Shown here in pieces: positions 23,485 to 29,002 of a stretch of 29,002 nt of DNA. Both the position numbers and the translations under genes were made by a program. Origin of the DNA: Bacteroidales bacterium (GTDB lineage: Bacteria > Bacteroidota > Bacteroidia > Bacteroidales > UBA932); assembly GCA_017461285.1 (NCBI GenBank), contig JAFTYS010000004.1, forward strand, positions 1-29,002, given 5' to 3'. Every line of letters starts with the position of its first letter. Positions within the stretch are counted from its first letter, which is position 1. Under the pieces are notes generated by a model. The model ran no database searches and was not told the origin of the DNA. It worked only from the letters and a program-made list of their open reading frames with translations.

Positions 23485-24909
23485 ATGAAAACAACAACAT
23501 TCCTTAAGAGTTTGACACTTGCAGCCGCTGCATTCTTCTTCGGCGCTTGCCAGCAGTATTATATCGAGACACAGCCGGAGGTTGCTGTCAAGATGGACAC
23601 AGATGTCCGCGAGGCATATACCATCTCTGGAACTAATCCGCAGCCTGCTACCTTCAGCATCGCATCGACTACTCCTTGGGAAATCACAGGATATGAGTCT
23701 GCAGAGTGGCTTAGCGTAAAGCCGGCTTCCAGCGCTTTGTCAAGCCTTTCGACCGATGTTACTCTCACAGCTGTTCCTAATGATACTTATGAGGATCGTT
23801 CAGTAACCCTTACTCTCAAGGGAGAAGGAATCGAGAAGGTCTGGACAGTAGTTGTTACCCAATCAATGAAGAGCAAACTTTATGTACAGCCTATAGGCGA
23901 GGCTTTTGTGGCTGATGTAAGTTCACGTACATTTACAATCGAGACAAACCTTGCTTGGGAAGTGCGTTCTGCTGACTCATGGCTTACATTCGACAAGACC
24001 AGCGGAACAGGTACAGGTGCTGTCGAGACTGTTACTGCAACCGCCTCTATCAATCCAGGTGTAGAAAGAACTACCACAGTGATAGTTACAGCCGGTAATG
24101 AGACTAAGACTTTTGAGGTAAGCCAGAAGGGTATCACGCTTGAATTCCTTCCTGTAGAGTCTGCGGTTCTGAATTATGCCGGTGGTGAGCTTGTTCTTGA
24201 TGTCGATGCTTCAATCGGATGGAATGTCCAGTCAAAGGCAGATTGGGTTACAGTGGAGAAAATAAATGACACTCAGGTCAAAGTAACAGCTGTCGCTAAC
24301 AATAAGTTTGCTGAAAGAAAGACTTTAGTGACTTTGGTTCCGGAAGCTTCAGGTCTTGACCTCAAGGATGAGATAGAGCTGACTCAGGATGTAGCTTTCG
24401 AACTTGAAGGTTGTGAGGTTCTTGAGGACGGTTCTGTCAAGCTTGACGGTGCAGCAGGTTCGAGAGTAAACATCAAGGATGGCCTCCGTTATTTCAAAGC
24501 TGTTCTCAATGTGAAGGAAATCAGCTTCGGTGAGAAGGGTCAGTTCTGGTTCTTCAGTGAGACAGACGGCGACTTCGGCAACTGGATGACAGTCGGCAAG
24601 TTCAGACTCCGTACAAACAACGGAAGCGTATCCAACTATGACAACACCTACTATGATGACGACATGTCAGTCGAGTTCCTCAATACAATGGCGACTTACG
24701 AATTCACAGTGACTCCTGATGCTGAGACTGAAGGAAACGGTAAGTTCATCTTCACTGTAAATGATACTACAATCGAGTCTCACTCTTGGGCAAGTCCATT
24801 CGCAGGAACTGATGCAGCTTTCGAGTGGTATTTCGGATTCAACTCTTCAACATCTGACGGAACTTATTATGTGGTAGAGTCTTGCACCATTACTCCAATC
24901 GCTGAATAA
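23485..24909 (+). CDS. Triple-BACON-domain surface lipoprotein, likely glycan-binding
   Basis: The protein has 474 residues. The signal peptide ends FGAC (Cys22). Three Ig-like BACON repeats follow at about residues 35-126, 131-215 and 218-301. Each has the W-x-V/I...W-L-S/T/V pattern (PWEITGYESAEWLSV; AWEVRSADSWLTF; GWNVQSKADWVTV) and an ending like VTQ/VSQ/LTQ. Residues about 302-474 form a separate beta-rich domain with many aromatics (GQFWFFSETDGDFGNWMTVG, AFEWYFGFNSS) that I cannot assign. In PULs, lipoproteins encoded after susD with Ig-like stalks and a C-terminal domain are usually surface glycan-binding proteins. That role is inferred. Codons use GCT, ACT and GTT more than its neighbours, and the gene is less GC-rich by eye. 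Confidence 0.88.
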   Translation: MKTTTFLKSLTLAAAAFFFGACQQYYIETQPEVAVKMDTDVREAYTISGTNPQPATFSIASTTPWEITGYESAEWLSVKPASSALSSLSTDVTLTAVPNDTYEDRSVTLTLKGEGIEKVWTVVVTQSMKSKLYVQPIGEAFVADVSSRTFTIETNLAWEVRSADSWLTFDKTSGTGTGAVETVTATASINPGVERTTTVIVTAGNETKTFEVSQKGITLEFLPVESAVLNYAGGELVLDVDASIGWNVQSKADWVTVEKINDTQVKVTAVANNKFAERKTLVTLVPEASGLDLKDEIELTQDVAFELEGCEVLEDGSVKLDGAAGSRVNIKDGLRYFKAVLNVKEISFGEKGQFWFFSETDGDFGNWMTVGKFRLRTNNGSVSNYDNTYYDDDMSVEFLNTMATYEFTVTPDAETEGNGKFIFTVNDTTIESHSWASPFAGTDAAFEWYFGFNSSTSDGTYYVVESCTITPIAE

Positions 24910-24921
24910 CGATAAATTCTT

Positions 24922-26442
24922 ATGAAACGATATTTATTGACAATCTGTGCAGCCATAGCCCTGATTTCAGGGCTTGGAGGCTGCCAGGAAAAGGAAGAGG
25001 GGCCTATGAAGTGGGTCGACCTCCGTTATCGTGCGGAGGACAGCTACTCTCTTCCTTGGGAATCTCCTGAAGCATTCAGCTTCCTGGTGAAGTCCACCGA
25101 TCCTTGGACTGTACGCAGCTACAATCCGGACTGGTGTACCATCACTCCTGCTGAAGGCGAAGGAAATCCTGCCATAGCTGATGCGGAAACTTATACTGTG
25201 TCTGTTCAGTATAAGGACAACGCCCAGCTTGATGACAGGGTGGATACTCTCGAGATCAAGAGTGATTATTGGGTCGGAAAGCTCATCACTGTATACCAGA
25301 AGGGTAATGCATATCTTGACGTGAAGGATGAGGAGCAGAATCTTGAGATTGCAAAGACCGGTGGTGAACTCACATTCACTGTAAAGGCAAATCAGGACTG
25401 GTCAGCCAAGGTCATCGAAGGCGGAGACTGGCTTTCTGTCAAGTCCGGTGCTACCGGTTCTCTTGACGGTTCTGTGTCTCTTACCGTAGGCGAGAACACA
25501 GGTGAGAAACGTTATGGTGCAGTCTCTGTCATTGACCGCCACGGTGAGGAGAGGGTAGTGGTAAAGGTTACCCAGGACGGTGTACAGCTAGACCCGGCTA
25601 CCTTCGAGATACGCGCGGCATACAATCAGGGAGTCTATGAACTTGATGTCGTGTCAAATGCTTCCTGGAAGATAGAGAAGACCGATGACAAGGCCCAGTG
25701 GTTCACTATCGAGAATCCTGAAAACACCGGTGAAGCGACTGTCCGGATCGTCATGAATGACAATGGAGGAACATCAATCCGTAAGACATCCTTGAAGATC
25801 ACTACAATTGCAGAACCTGGCGAGCCGGTAGTGACAAGAGAAATTGTCCTCAAGCAGGCATATCTCCAGGTACCTAAGCGTACGGTCTTCGATGATTCGG
25901 AGATGTCTTACTGGAGGCCGGACAAGGGTGTGAATCCGGTTTATCTTGGTGAGCAGGGAACTTATTTCGAAGCGACTACTTCAGGATCGGTCTATGCCCG
26001 TCTTTACAGAAGCGACATGCCTATGGGAACTCATACATACCGCTGGCATTCGTTCTCGCCTGAAGTCCGTGTGCGTCTGTGGTGGACGTTCGGCAACAAC
26101 AATGAGATCAAGTACAATCTCAGAGCTGATGGCGACGGCAATGGCTATACCGAAATTTCCACATCTCCTTCCGGTCCTGATGCTGACTTCGTTAATGTAG
26201 AAGGCATAGACATGACCGTTCCACATGAAATGACCGTCAAGTTCACTCCAAGCGAGGTGAACGAGGGCTATTGCCATGTCCAGTTCATTCTCGACGGAGT
26301 TGAGTTCCAGTCGTTTGACACTGGCGACAATGCAGTCATGGAATGTACATGGCAGAAGGAAATCGGTATTTATTTCGGCTGCTATACAGGAAATGCGATC
26401 TGTGAGTGGTACGATTACACAGAGCCATTCTCATGGGACTGA
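24922..26442 (+). CDS. Second triple-BACON-domain surface lipoprotein, likely glycan-binding
   Basis: The protein has 506 residues. The signal peptide ends LGGC (Cys21), followed by acidic QEKEEG, consistent with surface export in Bacteroidota. Three BACON-like units lie at about 32-127 (PWTVRSYNPDWCTI), 130-218 (DWSAKVIEGGDWLSV, ending VTQ) and 221-312 (SWKIEKTDDKAQWFTI). The C-terminal domain (about 313-506) is beta-rich with exposed-looking aromatics (TYRWHSFSPEVRVRLWW, GIYFGCYTGNAICEWYDY). It has the same layout as the preceding protein, but the sequences are only distantly alike. It starts 12 bp after that gene and closes the operon, because a strong hairpin follows. A surface glycan-binding role is inferred from position and architecture. 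Confidence 0.88.
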   Translation: MKRYLLTICAAIALISGLGGCQEKEEGPMKWVDLRYRAEDSYSLPWESPEAFSFLVKSTDPWTVRSYNPDWCTITPAEGEGNPAIADAETYTVSVQYKDNAQLDDRVDTLEIKSDYWVGKLITVYQKGNAYLDVKDEEQNLEIAKTGGELTFTVKANQDWSAKVIEGGDWLSVKSGATGSLDGSVSLTVGENTGEKRYGAVSVIDRHGEERVVVKVTQDGVQLDPATFEIRAAYNQGVYELDVVSNASWKIEKTDDKAQWFTIENPENTGEATVRIVMNDNGGTSIRKTSLKITTIAEPGEPVVTREIVLKQAYLQVPKRTVFDDSEMSYWRPDKGVNPVYLGEQGTYFEATTSGSVYARLYRSDMPMGTHTYRWHSFSPEVRVRLWWTFGNNNEIKYNLRADGDGNGYTEISTSPSGPDADFVNVEGIDMTVPHEMTVKFTPSEVNEGYCHVQFILDGVEFQSFDTGDNAVMECTWQKEIGIYFGCYTGNAICEWYDYTEPFSWD

Positions 26443-26472
26443 CAGAGGGTTAGTAGTTTTAAATATGTGTTT

Positions 26473-26500
26473 GGCGGCGGCTGAATTTCCGGCCGCCGCC
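26473..26500 (+). terminator. GC-rich hairpin ending the GH18-susCD-BACON operon
   Basis: GGCGGCGGC (26473-26481) and GCCGCCGCC (26492-26500) form a perfect 9-bp all-GC stem with a 10-base loop. ATTTACTATAT follows, a weak T-tract. It lies 31 bp after the second BACON gene and just before the GH20 promoter, as expected for an intrinsic or partial terminator. Confidence 0.7.
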
Positions 26501-26501
26501 A

Positions 26502-26532
26502 TTTACTATATGCCTCTAAATCCTTATATTTG
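26502..26532 (+). promoter_or_regulatory. Candidate promoter of the GH20-phosphatase unit
   Basis: TATATTTG at 26525-26532 matches TAnnTTTG. TTTA at 26502-26505, 19 bp upstream, is a one-mismatch -33 box. The extended string TTATATTTGCA is identical to that at the GH18 promoter, which suggests co-regulation. The leader to the GH20 ATG would be about 16-20 bases. Confidence 0.5.
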
Positions 26533-26554
26533 CATATTTGATAAATGACCGCAT

Positions 26555-28639
26555 ATGACAGCTAAATCTTTTTACATTCAGATCCTGTGTCTGATATCAG
26601 CCCTTATCATGGCATCCGGCTGCGCCGACAAGACAAGTGTTGTCTGGATCGAAGGCGAGACCGACCCTCAGACCGGCAATGCCGTGCACGTGCTCAAGGT
26701 TATCAATGCTCCTGAAGGAACAGACTGGTCGCTTTGGCTTACCTCTAACCATATCTCGTCAGGGGTGGTTGAAGGAACAGAAGGCACGATCGAACTTTTC
26801 CATGGATGCCTTTACAAGATGACGCCGATGGAACGTGAGGGCAAGGACCTGACAGTCAGGTATACCGACCGTCCTCTCCAGCGCCATTGCTGGGCTCCCG
26901 AAGGCTTTGCCCTCGAGCATGACGGAAAAGTGACTGCTTTGAAGGCTGAGTATGAATTCCTGCCTTCTGAATCGATTCCAGACTTTCCTTACAATCAGGT
27001 CGATGTAGAAGTCTGGGATATGATACCTTCCCTCAAGGAGGTGATTCCTGCCAACGGCGGCACTACCGTGGTGGATCAGATGCCTCAGGTAGAGATCGTA
27101 GATGCTCCTAAGGCCGGATGGTACAGGATCGTGCTTGACGGCGCATGCAAGGTAGAGGCAGCCGATGAAGATGGCGCATGGTATGCAAAGGTGACCCTGG
27201 ACAACCTCAAGAGGAATGCAGGCGGAAACGAAATCCCGAACATGATCATCGAGGATTGGCCTGACATGGGATACAGGGGCTTCATGCTTGATATTTCAAG
27301 GAATTTCACAAACAAGGACAATATCCTCAAGTTCATTGATCTCCTGGCCCATTACAAGGTCAACATCTTCCACCTTCATTTCGGCGACGACGAGGGCTGG
27401 AGGGTCGAGATAGCGGAGTTCCCTGAACTTACATCTTACGGCGCACATCATTCGTTCCCATATAGGAATGAGGCCGGAGAATATGTAGAGACCGATTATC
27501 TGATGCCATCATACAACGGAAGCATTGATCCTGATGACATGACGTCATCTGCCAACGGTTTTCTGACCAAGGCAGATTATATAGAGATACTGAAGTATGC
27601 ATGGGAGCGCCGTATCAGCGTTATTCCTGAATTCGATACTCCCGGACATTCAAGAGCCGCGATCAAGGCTATGGATGCGTATTCGAAGCGTACAGGCAAT
27701 GATGACTACCGTCTTTCAGACCCGGAGGACAAGTCTGATTACTGCTCTGTCCAGTATTACAGGGACAACGCTCTCAATGTCGCGATGCCTTCTACATACC
27801 GGTTCATCGAAATCGTTTTCGACGAGCTCATAGCTTATCACAAGGAGGCCGGCGTTCCTCTGCCTGCGATTCATGTCGGTGGAGACGAGGTTGCGAAGGG
27901 TGCCTGGTCTGCTTCTCCTGCATGTCTGAAGATCATGGAGGAGAGAGGATGGGACAATATAGAACTCATGAAGTCCTATTATATAGAGAACGTTCTTGAT
28001 ATAGCCGAGGCCCGAGGCGTGAAGATTTCCGGATGGCAGGAGCTCGTCATGGACCTCGAGGACCATGTGTACGAGAGACTTAAGAAGAATCTCTATTCTA
28101 TCAATTTCTGGCACACAGGCCATGGACAGGAAGAATATCCGTACCAGTATGCAAATGACGGAGTTCCTGCTGTGCTTTCGAACATGACGAACACTTACGT
28201 GGACTTCGCATACACTCCTGACAAGACCGAGCGAGGACTTTCATGGGGCGGATTCGTGGACGAGCGCCGAAGCTTCTCCCTTCTTCCTTATGACATCTAT
28301 CGTTCAGTTCGTTGGGATGATCATGGAAGGATCCGTGACATCGCGAAGCTTCCAGAAGGAAAGACTCCTCTCAAGGCAAAGGAGAACATCGCAGGTGTGC
28401 AGGCCCAGCTTTGGACAGAGACCGTAAGATGCTTTGACCATGTGACGTCGTATGTGTTCCCTAAGGTCTGCGGAGTCTTCGAAAGAGGATGGAACGCAAG
28501 TCCTTCATTCGAAGGAACCACGTCTGCCGACGATCCTGCATTCATGCATGCGCTTGACAGATATTACAGCACTGTCGTGTCGCATGAAATCCCTTATTAT
28601 GAGGACATGCAGATAGCGTATCGCCAGAGAAAGAACTAA
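26555..28639 (+). CDS. GH20 beta-N-acetylhexosaminidase lipoprotein (chitobiase-like)
   Basis: The protein has 694 residues. GH20 enzymes remove terminal beta-GlcNAc or GalNAc using the substrate's own acetamido group. The lipoprotein signal ends ASGC (Cys23). Residues about 37-135 resemble the N-terminal CHB_HEX carbohydrate-binding domain of chitobiases (HGCLYKMTPMEREGKDLTV, APEGFALEHDG). A GH20b-like domain runs from about 140 to 235. The catalytic barrel follows (MGYRGFMLDISRNF; IFHLHFGDDEGWRVEI; VIPEFDTPGHSRA; IHVGGDEVAKGAW with the D444-E445 pair; GVQAQLWTETV). The family's usual length is met apart from the extra C-terminal domain of some chitobiases. It has its own promoter candidate, and the phosphatase gene follows after 19 bp. 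It probably finishes the oligomers made by GH18. Confidence 0.95.
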   Translation: MTAKSFYIQILCLISALIMASGCADKTSVVWIEGETDPQTGNAVHVLKVINAPEGTDWSLWLTSNHISSGVVEGTEGTIELFHGCLYKMTPMEREGKDLTVRYTDRPLQRHCWAPEGFALEHDGKVTALKAEYEFLPSESIPDFPYNQVDVEVWDMIPSLKEVIPANGGTTVVDQMPQVEIVDAPKAGWYRIVLDGACKVEAADEDGAWYAKVTLDNLKRNAGGNEIPNMIIEDWPDMGYRGFMLDISRNFTNKDNILKFIDLLAHYKVNIFHLHFGDDEGWRVEIAEFPELTSYGAHHSFPYRNEAGEYVETDYLMPSYNGSIDPDDMTSSANGFLTKADYIEILKYAWERRISVIPEFDTPGHSRAAIKAMDAYSKRTGNDDYRLSDPEDKSDYCSVQYYRDNALNVAMPSTYRFIEIVFDELIAYHKEAGVPLPAIHVGGDEVAKGAWSASPACLKIMEERGWDNIELMKSYYIENVLDIAEARGVKISGWQELVMDLEDHVYERLKKNLYSINFWHTGHGQEEYPYQYANDGVPAVLSNMTNTYVDFAYTPDKTERGLSWGGFVDERRSFSLLPYDIYRSVRWDDHGRIRDIAKLPEGKTPLKAKENIAGVQAQLWTETVRCFDHVTSYVFPKVCGVFERGWNASPSFEGTTSADDPAFMHALDRYYSTVVSHEIPYYEDMQIAYRQRKN

Positions 28640-28658
28640 ACTGATAAAGACTCAGACA

Positions 28659-29002
28659 ATGAAAAGAACATTAATATCCGTTGCGCTTCTGCTTGGATCT
28701 GCCCTCATGGCCTTTTCTCAGGTTGCCGACAGGGACAGGTCGAAATATGCGGTAAACAATTTCGCCGAAGATGATAAATACACAATGCTCAATCCGTATG
28801 AGACGGTATCCGTACAGGAACCTAAGGGAAAGAAGGTTAAGAACATCATCTTCATGATCGGTGACGGAATGGGTCTGGAGCAGATAAGCGCCGCCTGGGT
28901 ATGCAACGGAGGAAAGCTGAATCTGGATAATTTCACCAATGTGGGAATCCAGAGAACATACTCGGCAAACAAGCTTGTGACCGACTCTGCTGCTGCAGGA
29001 AC
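28659..29002 (+). CDS. Alkaline phosphatase, 5' part (runs off window)
   Basis: The first 114 codons are present and the window ends inside the gene. Residues 1-21 are a signal peptide (LMAFSQ), so the product is periplasmic or surface-located. NIIFMIGDGMG contains the metal-binding Asp69. VTDSAAAG contains the expected nucleophile Ser110, phosphorylated during phosphomonoester hydrolysis. Both motifs are in the correct order and spacing for the alkaline phosphatase family. It starts 19 bp after the GH20 gene with no terminator between, so the two are probably co-transcribed. A link to the glycan locus is suggestive only, because phosphatases often sit beside unrelated genes. Confidence 0.9.
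   Translation, partial: MKRTLISVALLLGSALMAFSQVADRDRSKYAVNNFAEDDKYTMLNPYETVSVQEPKGKKVKNIIFMIGDGMGLEQISAAWVCNGGKLNLDNFTNVGIQRTYSANKLVTDSAAAG

Noticed and set aside
1..29002. tRNA, rRNA, CRISPR array or complete insertion sequence
   Set aside because: No cloverleaf, rRNA signature, regularly spaced repeat array or transposase-like protein was seen in any gap.

Overview
The window looks like a chromosomal segment of a Bacteroidales bacterium (phylum Bacteroidota). The evidence is two SusC/SusD outer-membrane pairs, BACON-domain lipoproteins, an S46 dipeptidyl-peptidase, Bacteroidota-style promoters (TTTG or TTG, then TAnnTTTG) and weak Shine-Dalgarno signals. I cannot name the genus from sequence alone. 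No rRNA, tRNA, CRISPR array, transposase or phage gene was seen.

Layout. (1) 1-3277, plus strand: the 3' end of a TPR-like protein gene, secG, and a ClpB-type disaggregase lacking the usual N-terminal domain. A palindrome, a candidate promoter, a hairpin and a dispersed repeat lie between secG and clpB. (2) 3389-9487, minus strand, read right to left: a C69 dipeptidase, a membrane 4Fe-4S protein with an HMA-like tail, and an S46 dipeptidyl-peptidase. Large inverted repeats sit at 3298-3380 and 5556-5666, and a small hairpin repeat at 7697-7722. (3) 9488-11551: a divergent promoter region, a small secreted protein of unknown function, a nitroreductase and pheS. (4) 11565-29002, plus strand: a polysaccharide utilisation locus. 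It holds a XylR-like (LacI-type sensor plus AraC) regulator, a GH18 chitinase-like lipoprotein, SusC/SusD pair 1, SusC/SusD pair 2, two triple-BACON lipoproteins, a terminator and new promoter, a GH20 beta-N-acetylhexosaminidase, and the 5' part of an alkaline phosphatase gene.

How the genes may work together. The GH18 lipoprotein would cut a beta-1,4-GlcNAc polymer at the cell surface. The BACON lipoproteins and SusD proteins would bind the fragments, and the two SusC transporters would import them. The GH20 enzyme, which carries a chitobiase-type N-terminal domain, would release GlcNAc. Chitin or chitooligosaccharide is the best substrate guess; N-glycan is an alternative. The minus-strand cluster suggests peptide use through two dipeptide-handling peptidases.

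The most distinctive non-coding signals are a 111-bp element with perfect 25-bp inverted ends, three copies of a 26-bp repeat with one shared frame, and operator-like symmetry around the GH18 promoter.
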